The position numbers were made by a program, and so were the translations under genes. 64,000 nt of DNA from Candidatus Kapaibacterium sp. (GTDB lineage Bacteria; Bacteroidota; Ignavibacteria; Kapaibacteriales; NICIL-2): the NCBI GenBank assembly GCA_025055755.1, contig JANWWF010000002.1, forward strand, positions 62,001 through 126,000, read 5' to 3'. Numbering within the stretch: the first letter of the stretch is position 1; the number at the start of each line of letters is the position of its first letter. Shown here piece by piece: positions 52,928-61,846 of the stretch. The notes beneath the pieces are model-generated. The model did not search any database, was not told the origin of the DNA, and worked only from the letters and a program-made list of their open reading frames with translations.

Positions 52928-53751
52928 GAGTCTGGATCGAGGGAAGTGATGGCAACTTCGAGAATACGACGTAGCATTGATTGGGAACGCTCAGCGGTCG
53001 TGAGAACTTCGTGGTGCGATAGGGGCACGCGTGAGGGAATCTCCCCAAGAGTGTTTGTGATGACACTGAGCACAATCGCTTCTATGCCACAGAGGGCTGC
53101 TGCTTCCAACTCGTGAACCGTGGACATCCCAATGCATGCTCCAAGATGGCGATAGAAACGGACTTCTGCCGGAGTCTCATAGCTTGGTCCATGCACTGCT
53201 ACATACACACCATCTGCCATGGGGAGTCCTGCCTTTGTAGCAGATTGCTTAGTGCGGTTACGCCATTTCTCATCGATCAGCGGGCGACGCTCGCGGACAG
53301 CAGTAGCCAGGGAGCGGAAAGTCATATTCACTACGTCACTGACCAGTACAATATCGCCAGCACGGAGCTCTGGAGCTAAGCCACCAGCAGCATTAGTCAA
53401 GATAACCTTTCTGATGCCAAGTGCACGAAGTAAAGCAATAGGTGCAGCTACTTGGCTTGGGCTATATCCTTCGTACACATGGAATCGCCCTGCAAATACC
53501 ATCGCGGTTACACCGCATAGCTCAACGATGAGCAGCTCCGATCTGTGTCCTGGAATGCGCGGCGTAGGGAGTAAGGGGAGCTCGCGATAGGGTATGCGTG
53601 CATGGCAGGCAGTTTGGTCGAAGGTGGTGCCTATGCCCGATCCAGCAACAATCGCAACACTTGGTTGTTTGGGAAGAAAATGATGGATGTACTCAGCCGA
53701 ACGCTGACAAGCAACAGCGTCGAAAACGAAAGCAGTAATGTGAGACGTCAT
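52924..53751 (-). CDS. purine nucleoside phosphorylase (PNP family, inosine/guanosine type)
   Basis: A 275-aa trimeric-type PNP that splits purine nucleosides with phosphate. It has VAIVAGSGIGTTFD (phosphate site), VMVFAGRFHVYEGYS-like sequence, KVILTNAAGGL, GPSYETPAEVRF and the purine site MSTVHELEAAALCGIEAI, VITN. The His in MSTVHE replaces the usual Pro. It shares an ATGA junction with pth. It diverges from a NifU-type gene with a 26-bp gap. Confidence 0.92.
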   Translation of the reverse strand: MTSHITAFVFDAVACQRSAEYIHHFLPKQPSVAIVAGSGIGTTFDQTACHARIPYRELPLLPTPRIPGHRSELLIVELCGVTAMVFAGRFHVYEGYSPSQVAAPIALLRALGIRKVILTNAAGGLAPELRAGDIVLVSDVVNMTFRSLATAVRERRPLIDEKWRNRTKQSATKAGLPMADGVYVAVHGPSYETPAEVRFYRHLGACIGMSTVHELEAAALCGIEAIVLSVITNTLGEIPSRVPLSHHEVLTTAERSQSMLRRILEVAITSLDPDS

Positions 53752-53777
53752 AGCATGTATCCAGGGCAGGAGTCAAT

Positions 53778-54038
53778 ATGGCAGACCAAACTACTCAACC
53801 GGCGAAAGCAATTGATGAGCAACAACTGCGTACTATTATCACGCAGGAGATTGCGCCATATGTAGAGATGCATGGTGGAGCGATTGAATTGGTTGAGCTT
53901 TGTGGCACGACTGTACGAGTTCGTCTGCGGGGAGCTTGTGAGCAGTGTAGCGCTGCGGTTATTACGCTCCACGTTGGGATTGAGCGATTGCTGCGACGCG
54001 CCCTCGATCCAGCAATTCGCGTTGAGCAAGTACTGTAG
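53778..54038 (+). CDS. NifU C-terminal-domain (Nfu) Fe-S scaffold protein
   Basis: An 86-aa protein that consists of one Nfu domain with EIAPYVEMHGGAIELVEL, RVRLRGACEQCSAAVITL (the CxxC that binds the cluster) and GIERLLRRALD. It would carry or transfer Fe-S clusters to apo-proteins such as SdhB, QueE or the Fe-S oxidoreductase in this window. A Shine-Dalgarno AGGAG lies 6 nt before ATG 53778. Confidence 0.88.
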   Translation: MADQTTQPAKAIDEQQLRTIITQEIAPYVEMHGGAIELVELCGTTVRVRLRGACEQCSAAVITLHVGIERLLRRALDPAIRVEQVL

Positions 54039-54052
54039 AGGAACCATGCCAC

Positions 54053-54925
54053 TTACCGCGATGGGGAGGTGCTCGTAGGATCAAGGGGACGGAGAACACT
54101 GATGCCCGTTGCATTCGGGTACGAGCGCAGGTATTCTTCGAGGTTTTGCTCGAGTGTTACTGTGCCAGATTTAGAAGAAGCGTGAATCAAGTGAATTTTC
54201 CCCCCAGACCGTAGAGCAATTCCTATGTGTGCATAATCAAGACCAGGCTTAGAGGTGGCAATCGCGATGATATCGCCCGATTGAATGTTTGCAAGGACAC
54301 GGTTGATTTCAGCAAGAGGAAGAATACGCAAAGGCTGACGGGATAGGCGCCGCTCAATTGCAGCGATTTTGGGAACAAGGGCGGCACTATCGCGGAGCTG
54401 AGGATAAAGCGCGGGATTGGTGCTCATAAAGTCAATGCGCTTTTTGAAGGAGCGTCCTCCCATGGATGCTGTCATGTCCTCGATGACATGCTTCGCAGAA
54501 TTGTCTCGTATCCAGTCGGTAGTGTAGTGGAGGCGCGACAGGTAGCCATCGAGCTTTCCGCGGCGATAGCGGATGAACTCCAGTTGACGCATAAATTCCC
54601 CGTAGTTACATCTGCCACTGCGGGCTATGCGTGCTAATGCCAGTGCACTTTCGGTCAGTGTTACACAGTCAAATGCGTCGCTGGTGAAGTAGCATGTTTC
54701 CTCTTGCAAACTATCCAGCGTGCCAGCACGATAGGGTTTCCCCAGAAACAGTTGGGCAACCAAAGCAACAAGAGCCCCAAATGGCTTTTCAGTCCAGCGC
54801 TGTTTCGCAATAAGTTCGCATTGGAGGGCAAGAAAAGCAGAATCTGCTCGCGTTACCGCTTCCAGCGGTGCGATGCACAAACTAAGGATTATACACCATA
54901 TTGCTATGCTACCGAGTGGCTTCAT
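54053..54925 (-). CDS. DUF1460 amidase-like protein (NlpC/P60 fold)
   Basis: A 290-aa exported protein of the DUF1460 family, similar to N-acetylmuramoyl-L-alanine amidases. A signal peptide is at the start (IAIWCIILSLCIAPLEA). The catalytic Cys is in SDAFDCVTLTES, and His in LDYAHIGIALRSGGKIH, with LIHASSKSGTV after it. It probably cuts peptidoglycan peptides in the periplasm. The start at 54925 was chosen by signal peptide; the longer frame reaches into the divergent gene. Confidence 0.85.
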   Translation of the reverse strand: MKPLGSIAIWCIILSLCIAPLEAVTRADSAFLALQCELIAKQRWTEKPFGALVALVAQLFLGKPYRAGTLDSLQEETCYFTSDAFDCVTLTESALALARIARSGRCNYGEFMRQLEFIRYRRGKLDGYLSRLHYTTDWIRDNSAKHVIEDMTASMGGRSFKKRIDFMSTNPALYPQLRDSAALVPKIAAIERRLSRQPLRILPLAEINRVLANIQSGDIIAIATSKPGLDYAHIGIALRSGGKIHLIHASSKSGTVTLEQNLEEYLRSYPNATGISVLRPLDPTSTSPSR

Positions 54926-55016
54926 GACGGATGTCCCAGGGGTATAAGAAACGGCGCGAAAATAAACCGCTCTGGCGCTCGTTTGAGTGCTTGTCGCGTT
55001 CTTCCAAGATGTGATT

Positions 55017-56273
55017 ATGCGTGGATTTTTTGGATGGCTTGTATTGATTGCTGTGACCGCGCAAGCGCAGAAGCTCCTGATACCTATGGATGCGCGCACG
55101 CAGTCGGACCATCTCAAAGCATACGGTATTGCTTACTGGGTGCTGACGCGCGGGCAACCTGTTTACTGGTTGCTCAATTACCGAGGTGGGTCCTTTATGA
55201 CTGACTATAGCGATGCAATTGCCGCAGAATGTCGCATTCGGGGAGTATCGTTCGAAGTGCTCGACGGCGCAACCGCCAGCAGTATTCTTGCGGAGGTACA
55301 GAGCGAAAACACAAACATGGATGCGATGTTGCTGGAGAAAGCACCCAAAATAGCTGTCTATGCGCCACCGGGATTTCGCCCATGGGATGATGCAGTGACG
55401 CTTGCACTCGAGTATGCAGAGATCAAGTACGACAAAGTGTGGGATGAAGAAGTCCTGCAAGGAAAACTGGAGGGATACGATTGGTTACATCTACACCACG
55501 AAGATTTCACTGGACAATTCGGCAAATTCTATTATTCATTCGCATCCGCGCCATGGTATATCGCACAAGAGCAGCTTCTTCGGACTACAGCGCAGAAGTT
55601 AGGTTTTCGCAGCGTGCGCGAACTCAAGCTAGCGGTAGTTAACAAGATTCGGGAATTTGTTGCGGCTGGCGGATTTATGTTCGCAATGTGCACTGCTACC
55701 GATACATACGACATCGCACAGGCAGCACATAATACCGATATCGTGCCTGCTTTATTCGATGGTACACCAGTCGATCCAGAGTGCCAGAATAAGCTCGATT
55801 ACCAGCGCTGCTTTGCATTCGAGAATTTCCACGTTATCACAGACCCTGCTATCGTTGAATTTTCCGACATTGACGTTGACCCCATGATTCTCATTCCCAA
55901 TCAGGCGTCAGACTATTTTACGCTTTTTGACTTTTCGGCGAAGTACGATCCAGTTCCCACAATGCTTACTCAGTGCCATGTCAACGTCATCAAAAACTTC
56001 CTTGGGCAGACGACCTACTTTCGCAAGCAATTCATCAAAAAGTCTGTTACCATTTTAGCAGAGCGCGAAGGGACTGACTTCGCAAAGTATATCCATGGAA
56101 ACTTTGGGCGCGGAACCTTCACTTTCTACGCCGGGCACGATCCCGAAGACTACCAGCATGCCGTCGGGGATCCTCCCACAGATTTGTCGCTCCACAAAAA
56201 CTCGCCTGGCTACCGGCTCATCTTAAATAACGTCCTGTTTCCTGCTGCTCATAAGAAAAAGCAAAAAACCTAA
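55017..56273 (+). CDS. exported protein of the Bacteroidota family often labelled asparagine synthetase B
   Basis: A 418-aa protein with a signal peptide (MRGFFGWLVLIAVTAQAQ). It resembles a conserved Bacteroidota family often named asparagine synthetase B in databases, though no Asn-synthase or PP-loop domain is visible. A nucleophile-elbow-like segment GGFMFAMCTATDTYD (Cys225) looks like that of class I glutamine-amidotransferase folds. Other landmarks are LKAYGIAYWVLTRGQPVYWL and GRGTFTFYAGHDPEDYQH. I infer a periplasmic hydrolase-like role; the substrate is unknown. It diverges from DUF1460. Confidence 0.7.
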   Translation: MRGFFGWLVLIAVTAQAQKLLIPMDARTQSDHLKAYGIAYWVLTRGQPVYWLLNYRGGSFMTDYSDAIAAECRIRGVSFEVLDGATASSILAEVQSENTNMDAMLLEKAPKIAVYAPPGFRPWDDAVTLALEYAEIKYDKVWDEEVLQGKLEGYDWLHLHHEDFTGQFGKFYYSFASAPWYIAQEQLLRTTAQKLGFRSVRELKLAVVNKIREFVAAGGFMFAMCTATDTYDIAQAAHNTDIVPALFDGTPVDPECQNKLDYQRCFAFENFHVITDPAIVEFSDIDVDPMILIPNQASDYFTLFDFSAKYDPVPTMLTQCHVNVIKNFLGQTTYFRKQFIKKSVTILAEREGTDFAKYIHGNFGRGTFTFYAGHDPEDYQHAVGDPPTDLSLHKNSPGYRLILNNVLFPAAHKKKQKT

Positions 56274-56800
56274 GGCTTGCTTTCTGGGGGCTTAGAGGGA
56301 GTAAGTACCTGTCGCAGGCGTTCCATCATTTGCCGCTCGAGGATGCCATTAGCATTCCATGCATGCGAAAGATGCGTCACATAGGCTTCATAGCCGCTTA
56401 TTTCAGCTGTCAGGACTACTTGCACTTTTTTTCCGGGCAGATCTCGGACGTTGAAGTTATACTGCACTCGCCCGGAGGTCCAAACACCTCCTCGGATGAT
56501 TGGAACTCGCCCATATCTTTTGAGAACATCGTAGGTAGAATCCTCGCCGGAAGCTAACACGCATGGCGCTGAGCGTATGTTTCCTCGATACATTTCGGTT
56601 TGCTCATCGAAGCTCTGTTTTTCGCTCTCGATACCGCAATGCTGCTCCTCGATGATCTGCTTTATTGCTCGCCACACAATTGGAAAGGGACGCTCAAACG
56701 TGTCGCGCAGCACCACAAGGGAGTCTTGCTTTTGAGGCAATGCGATGGCGCTATTCCATGCTGTGATTGCAAATAACACTGCTATTCCTCCCAGCATCAT
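56270..56800 (-). CDS. hypothetical exported 176-aa protein coupled to smc
   Basis: A protein with a probable signal peptide (MLGGIAVLFAITAWNSAIAL), followed by a soluble domain: RDTFERPFPIVWRAIKQIIE, SGRVQYNFNVRDLPGKKVQV and LERQMMERLRQVL. It has a pattern like exported START/Bet v1-type small domains, but I cannot assign a family. Its ATG overlaps the smc stop (ATGA), so it is translated after SMC; its stop overlaps the convergent gene by 4 bp. Confidence 0.6.
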   Translation of the reverse strand: MMLGGIAVLFAITAWNSAIALPQKQDSLVVLRDTFERPFPIVWRAIKQIIEEQHCGIESEKQSFDEQTEMYRGNIRSAPCVLASGEDSTYDVLKRYGRVPIIRGGVWTSGRVQYNFNVRDLPGKKVQVVLTAEISGYEAYVTHLSHAWNANGILERQMMERLRQVLTPSKPPESKP

Positions 56801-59800
56801 AGGTCATGCGTTGATGGTGGAACAGGTTCAGGATCAGTTAATCGTACTGAGACGATCTTGGATACGCCAGGTTCTTCCATGGTCACTCCGTAGAGGACAT
56901 CAGCTGCCTCCATTGTTCGTTTGTTGTGAGTGATGAGGAGAAATTGGGTTGTTGCGCTGAATCGCCGGATGAGCTGCAAAAAGCGGTCAATGTTCGCATC
57001 ATCAAGCGGGGCGTCAACCTCATCGAGAATACAGAAAGGTGATGGCTTAACCATGTAAATCGCGAAAAGGAGAGCTATTGCTGTCAGCGTTTTTTCTCCA
57101 CCAGAGAGCATTTCAATGGTGACAGGGCGCTTTCCTTTAGGGCGGGCGATGATATTGATACGAGCATCAAGTGGATTGTCGCCATCCATGACAAGGTCAG
57201 CTTCGCCGTCCCCCTGGAATAGAAGTGCGAAAAGCTCGCGGAAATGTTGCCGAATGGACTCAAACGTTCGCAGGAAAAGTTCACTGGCAGTTGTGTTAAT
57301 CTCAACGATCGTTTGCTGGAGATTCTGTGCTGCAGCGTGAAGGTCACGGTACTGCTGCTCTAATTGCTCAAGCCGCTCCCGCTCTTGCTGGTACTGTTCT
57401 AAGGCAGAGAAATTGATCGATCCCAAGGCAGCAATTTGCGCCGTGTACTGCGCGATTGCGCTATCGAGATCACTGTTAGTCTCATGAGTTGTAGGGGTGT
57501 AAGTAGCAAGCTCGACGTGATATCTTGTTCGGATGTCTTCTTCCAGGCGCATGCGCAGTGTACGAGCGCGTTCTTGCTCTAAGCGTAGTTCGGTTATGCG
57601 AGCTTCAACCTGCTCTCGTTGAGATCGGATAGCAGCAGCATGTGCGAACAAGCTATCTCGTTGGCGATATTGCAGCGCACGTTTTCCATCAAGTTCGTGT
57701 CGTTGGGCACTAATGGCAGTGTACTGCGAGCGGAGAGAGGATAGTTCCGCACTGAGTTTTTCCAGCTCTTCACGAAGCGCTGAAAGGTGCTCCTGGCGTT
57801 GTTGATGCTCCGCTTGCGCCCATTGGTGATCGAATGTGATGCTGTCTCGCCGTTGGTGTAAGTCTGCAAGGCGCTCTTGGACTGATTCAATTTGTGCACG
57901 AAGTCGTGCAGCTCCTAATTCTGTCGTGTGGATGCGTTCTTCCAATCTGGCAATATGTATTTCTTGCTGCTGGATATGCTCAATCAGTGTGGCATGCTCC
58001 TGCAGCATTTGGGCACGCTGCCGGTCATTTTCACGAATGGTTTCTTCCAGTGCAGCGTCATCGGCGACTAAGGAGGTTTGCTCCGCCACGATAGCCTTAA
58101 GTTCAGCTTCCAATTCCTCCATCTGGCGTTCAAGTTGCTGGCGACGAGACACGAATTCGTCGAGCATTCGTTCAATAGTAAGCATTTCTCGCTCTGCAAG
58201 CCGAAGCTGTTCGGCGTAGTACGGAAGGACGATTTGGTCTCGCTTGTGGAGAGTAGCGGATAGATCACTTTCGATTGAGGCCAGCTCCCCTTCGATTTCA
58301 GCAATTCGAGACTCAACTGCATGAAGCCTTTGTCGTCGTCCAATGCTTAGTCCTTCCATCCGATGCGGTCTGCCGAGACGAACGATGCCTGTCCGGAAGC
58401 GAATTTGTCCCTCGGGCGTTGCAACGGCAACAATTTGAGGGAAAGCAGCGAAAAGATTCTCTGCGTCGTCGAGTGAATCTGTTGCTGCAATGCCGGCAAG
58501 CACCGCATGGATAAACCAGGAAAGAGGTTCATCACAGGTGATACAAGAAGACAGCCACTGTGCCTTTGCTGATGAGGGAAGTGGAGGCAAGGGAGATACT
58601 CGTGGAATAAGCTCTTTGCAGACAACATGCAGGCGCTTATGCCCTTGCGCGTAGAGCCACGCTTTTACTTGTTCTAACTGCGCGCGAGATTCTACGACAA
58701 TGTACCGTTCGATACCGCTTAGTGCTGATTCGACAGCGACCGACCATGTTGGCGGAACCGAAAGCAAATCACCTACTGTAACGATGCCGAGAGGAAAGTC
58801 CTGAGCTGCTGCAGGGTCGAGTTCGCTATAGTCAACAATGCTACTAAGAACCGCTTGATCTGCACGGAGCAAGGAGAGTTCATCACTTAGAGCTTGGCGT
58901 CGCTGACGCAACTGCTCGATCGTGTGCTCAGCGTTTTCGCGCTCACGGCGCGCTGCAGCTAATTGTGTTTCGCAAGCTAAAACTGTCTGGCGTGCTGCTT
59001 CATAGCGTGTGGTATAGCGGTGATGTTCCTCGAGCAGATGCTGACGCTCAGCCTGGAGATGAGAGATTTTGCTTGTCAGTTGGTGAGCGCGCTGGTGTAA
59101 CTGCTCTACCGTTCGACGCAGCTGAGCTCGGAGAGTACTGCGCCGTTCATGCTCACGCTCGAGGAGGCGAAGAGGTTCGCTAATTGTTTCCAGCTGTTGA
59201 CGAAGTGTATCAAGATGCTCTCGTGCCTGCTCTAACTGGCGTTGAGTGTTTTGCCGTTCCTGTTCGTGAATGTGAAGTTCTTGTTCAAGTTGTTCAGCTT
59301 GCTGGCTTAGCTTTTCCAGCTCGCCCTCAAGCTGATCTTGCATTGCAGAGCGCGACCGTGCATCCTCCACCATAGAGGCAAGGGATTCTTCGGTTGCCGT
59401 AATACGCTCCTGCACTACCGCACAGCTACGATCGAGCTGCGCTATTGCAGTGCTCAGGCGTTGCTCCTCACTAACCAATGTGTCACGCTCTTGCTCAAGT
59501 GTACTGAGTTCGTCGTGAAGAGCTGCTATTTGTTGCTCAATGGTACTGGATTCATCGCTCAGGCGCAGTCGTTCAGCATTCAGGGAAACAATGCGATGCT
59601 CAAGTTCCTCAAGTTGTTGCGTAAGGAGCTGGTAAGTCCGGTAGTTTCGTTCTATCTCCAGTTGGCGAAGCTGTCTTGTCAGTTGGTGATAGCGCTCTGC
59701 GCGTTCTGCCTGGCGTTTGAGAGAGCCAACACTACGGCGGACCTCAGTGATGTGGTCGAGCAAGCGATCAATATCAGCGCGAGTTGCTTCCAGCTTGGAT

Positions 59801-60333
59801 AGTGCTTCTTTACGACGTTGTTTGTATTTGACAATGCCGGCTGCTTCCTCGAATAAATGGCGACGCTCGTCCGAGTGATCTTCGAGTATTTGCTCGACCA
59901 TCTTTAGTTCGATCACTGAGTATGCATCAGCCCCCATGCCGGTATCGGCGAACATGTCCACGATGTCTTTGCGTCGGCAAATGCTCCCATTGAGCAAATA
60001 TTGACTTTCTCCATCACGGAAGAGTCGGCGAGTAATGACAACCTGGCTGAATTCGGTAGGGAGAATTTGTTTGGTGTTTTCGATCACTAACGACACTTCG
60101 GCCATGCCGAGCGGCTTTCGCGTGCGCGTTCCATTGAAGATTACATTGCTCATCCCATCAGCACGGAGGAGAGATGGCTTCTGTTCGCCGAGAACCCAAC
60201 GAATGGCATCAATGATGTTCGTTTTACCACTACCATTGGGACCAACAATTGCTGTTAGTCCGTCGCTGAATTGTAGAATTGTCCGATCGGCAAATGATTT
60301 GAAGCCGTGAAGTTCGACGCGGGACAGATACAT
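56797..60333 (-). CDS. smc: chromosome segregation ATPase SMC
   Basis: A full-length 1178-aa SMC. The N-terminal head has Walker A VGPNGSGKTNIIDAIRWV. Two long coiled-coil arms surround a hinge at about 520-660 (PLGIVTVGDLLSVPPTWSVA). The C-terminal head carries the signature EMLSGGEKTLTAIALLFAIY and Walker B CILDEVDAPLDDANIDRF. It condenses and orients DNA with ScpA/ScpB, which are not in the window. It starts with LSRVELHGFKSFADRTIL, the usual SMC start. Confidence 0.96.
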   Translation of the reverse strand: MYLSRVELHGFKSFADRTILQFSDGLTAIVGPNGSGKTNIIDAIRWVLGEQKPSLLRADGMSNVIFNGTRTRKPLGMAEVSLVIENTKQILPTEFSQVVITRRLFRDGESQYLLNGSICRRKDIVDMFADTGMGADAYSVIELKMVEQILEDHSDERRHLFEEAAGIVKYKQRRKEALSKLEATRADIDRLLDHITEVRRSVGSLKRQAERAERYHQLTRQLRQLEIERNYRTYQLLTQQLEELEHRIVSLNAERLRLSDESSTIEQQIAALHDELSTLEQERDTLVSEEQRLSTAIAQLDRSCAVVQERITATEESLASMVEDARSRSAMQDQLEGELEKLSQQAEQLEQELHIHEQERQNTQRQLEQAREHLDTLRQQLETISEPLRLLEREHERRSTLRAQLRRTVEQLHQRAHQLTSKISHLQAERQHLLEEHHRYTTRYEAARQTVLACETQLAAARRERENAEHTIEQLRQRRQALSDELSLLRADQAVLSSIVDYSELDPAAAQDFPLGIVTVGDLLSVPPTWSVAVESALSGIERYIVVESRAQLEQVKAWLYAQGHKRLHVVCKELIPRVSPLPPLPSSAKAQWLSSCITCDEPLSWFIHAVLAGIAATDSLDDAENLFAAFPQIVAVATPEGQIRFRTGIVRLGRPHRMEGLSIGRRQRLHAVESRIAEIEGELASIESDLSATLHKRDQIVLPYYAEQLRLAEREMLTIERMLDEFVSRRQQLERQMEELEAELKAIVAEQTSLVADDAALEETIRENDRQRAQMLQEHATLIEHIQQQEIHIARLEERIHTTELGAARLRAQIESVQERLADLHQRRDSITFDHQWAQAEHQQRQEHLSALREELEKLSAELSSLRSQYTAISAQRHELDGKRALQYRQRDSLFAHAAAIRSQREQVEARITELRLEQERARTLRMRLEEDIRTRYHVELATYTPTTHETNSDLDSAIAQYTAQIAALGSINFSALEQYQQERERLEQLEQQYRDLHAAAQNLQQTIVEINTTASELFLRTFESIRQHFRELFALLFQGDGEADLVMDGDNPLDARINIIARPKGKRPVTIEMLSGGEKTLTAIALLFAIYMVKPSPFCILDEVDAPLDDANIDRFLQLIRRFSATTQFLLITHNKRTMEAADVLYGVTMEEPGVSKIVSVRLTDPEPVPPSTHDL

Positions 60334-60453
60334 GCTCTACTGTAGTTCTGTAAACAGCAAAAGGCAAATTACAACACTTTCGATTGAGTATGCTACAATG
60401 CCATGGAACGAGGATAGATGCTCGAGAGCTATGGACGCTGCATTGTTTCTTTT
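60334..60453. other. 120-bp gap between smc and mreD
   Basis: Nothing clear is seen. The minus strand near 60370 reads TAATTTG, one base short of the -7 consensus, preceded by TTG; it could be part of the smc promoter. Confidence 0.3.
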
Positions 60454-60957
60454 TTAGAACGTTTCCTCCCGCTGCCGCGATGCATAGAAAAACGGCAATA
60501 GAGCCAATGCCGCAGTGTAGAGCGCAGCAGCAACACCATTTTTCAGGTAAAATTCCGTAAATGAAATTTCTGCAGGTCGGGTGTAGAGAAGGTAATAAAC
60601 TGCGTTATGTACCAATGCTGCCACAAGGGTAGTAACGACGTAGCGGGGCGATCCGATACTGGCAGTTGTTGCTTGGTCGGGATTCCCAAAAAATCCTGCC
60701 ACATAACCAGCCAGCATCTTGACAAGAGCGTTTGAACCAATAACGTCGGTTGAAACAATGTCGAATAACAATCCCATGACAAATCCGAATACAAGCGCAG
60801 GCAACTGTCCGCGATGCAAGGCAAGGGCAACGATCACAAGAAGCAATAGGTCAGGAGTAATGCCGCCGATCGTAAGGAGATTGCTCGCAAGAGTTCCAAT
60901 CAGTATTGCTCCCAAGCCGATGACCGCGTATGTTCCATAAAGCTGAAAAGGTGTCAC
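60454..60957 (-). CDS. mreD: rod shape-determining protein MreD
   Basis: A 167-aa inner membrane protein with five or six hydrophobic segments (VIGLGAILIGTLASNLLTI, PDLLLLVIVALALHRGQLPA, LVFGFVMGLLFDIVS). It works with MreB and MreC in the elongation machinery. GFVMGLLFDIVSTDVIGSNA is the MreD core. The start is GTG. It is third in an mreB-mreC-mreD order after a 28-bp gap. Confidence 0.85.
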   Translation of the reverse strand: MTPFQLYGTYAVIGLGAILIGTLASNLLTIGGITPDLLLLVIVALALHRGQLPALVFGFVMGLLFDIVSTDVIGSNALVKMLAGYVAGFFGNPDQATTASIGSPRYVVTTLVAALVHNAVYYLLYTRPAEISFTEFYLKNGVAAALYTAALALLPFFYASRQREETF

Positions 60958-60985
60958 CGATGCCTCTCCATGCCGATGGACATAC

Positions 60986-61840
60986 TCACTTTCCCTGCAT
61001 ACGACGGTTGATGTATTCCTGCAGGGCGTCTTCGAGGAGCATTAACTCTCGAGGGGGCTGACGCTGGACGACAAATACTTGTTCAATGCGCCAAAAGGCA
61101 ACCGCAGGTTCTACAACAATGCGATAGAACATCGAGGTGGGGTCATTGATAACAGTTCGCACTGTTCCAATCGGTATTTCAGGCACAAATCGCGTACTTA
61201 GGGAGCTTGTGACGACACGATCCCCTACACTAACAGTATGGGTTTTCGGGATATTTTGCAGTACCAAATGCTCAAAGCCATCCCAGCTGATGATCCCTTC
61301 ATCACGCGTAGAAGCAAGGCGTGCACTTACACGCACATCTCGGTTAAATAGGGTCTCCACAAGGGCATAGTGAGGACTTGTGCCAATGACTCGACCAACC
61401 AAACCAGCATCAGTGATGACGTTCATACCAACACTGACGCCATCTTGGGAACCGCGGTCAATTGTGATGTATTGCCGCGTGCGAAACACGGTTTTGCCTA
61501 CCACGGATGCAGCAAGAAGAGGATAGGGCAGTTGCTGTCGTAACTGCAACATGGAGCGGAGCTGTTGATTTTCGATCCCTGCCTTACGTAGAAGCATCGC
61601 TTCCTGTTGTAACTCCATGTTGATTTGGCGCAGAGCTTGATTCTCCCGTTGGAGTGCCAGCGGGTTAGGTATCCACGCCAATGCTTGCTGAGCAAGCCCT
61701 AAACCACCAATAACCAACGCTCGGAATCCCCCAAGCTGCGTAACATCTCCATACGACATCAGCGACAAAGCAATAATGGCAAGCAGGGTCGCAACGATAT
61801 GTTCCCGATACCGAATGACAAAGTCTATAAGGCGAGGCAT
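60986..61840 (-). CDS. mreC: rod shape-determining protein MreC
   Basis: A 284-aa bitopic protein: an N-terminal transmembrane helix at about 14-32 (IVATLLAIIALSLMSYG), a coiled coil at about 60-95, then the beta domain with YITIDRGSQDGVSVGMNVIT, GLVGRVIGTSPHYALVETL and VGDRVVTSSLSTRFVPEIPIG. It links MreB to the periplasmic wall enzymes. It starts 6 bp after the mreB stop. Confidence 0.94.
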   Translation of the reverse strand: MPRLIDFVIRYREHIVATLLAIIALSLMSYGDVTQLGGFRALVIGGLGLAQQALAWIPNPLALQRENQALRQINMELQQEAMLLRKAGIENQQLRSMLQLRQQLPYPLLAASVVGKTVFRTRQYITIDRGSQDGVSVGMNVITDAGLVGRVIGTSPHYALVETLFNRDVRVSARLASTRDEGIISWDGFEHLVLQNIPKTHTVSVGDRVVTSSLSTRFVPEIPIGTVRTVINDPTSMFYRIVVEPAVAFWRIEQVFVVQRQPPRELMLLEDALQEYINRRMQGK

Positions 61841-61846
61841 GGTATG

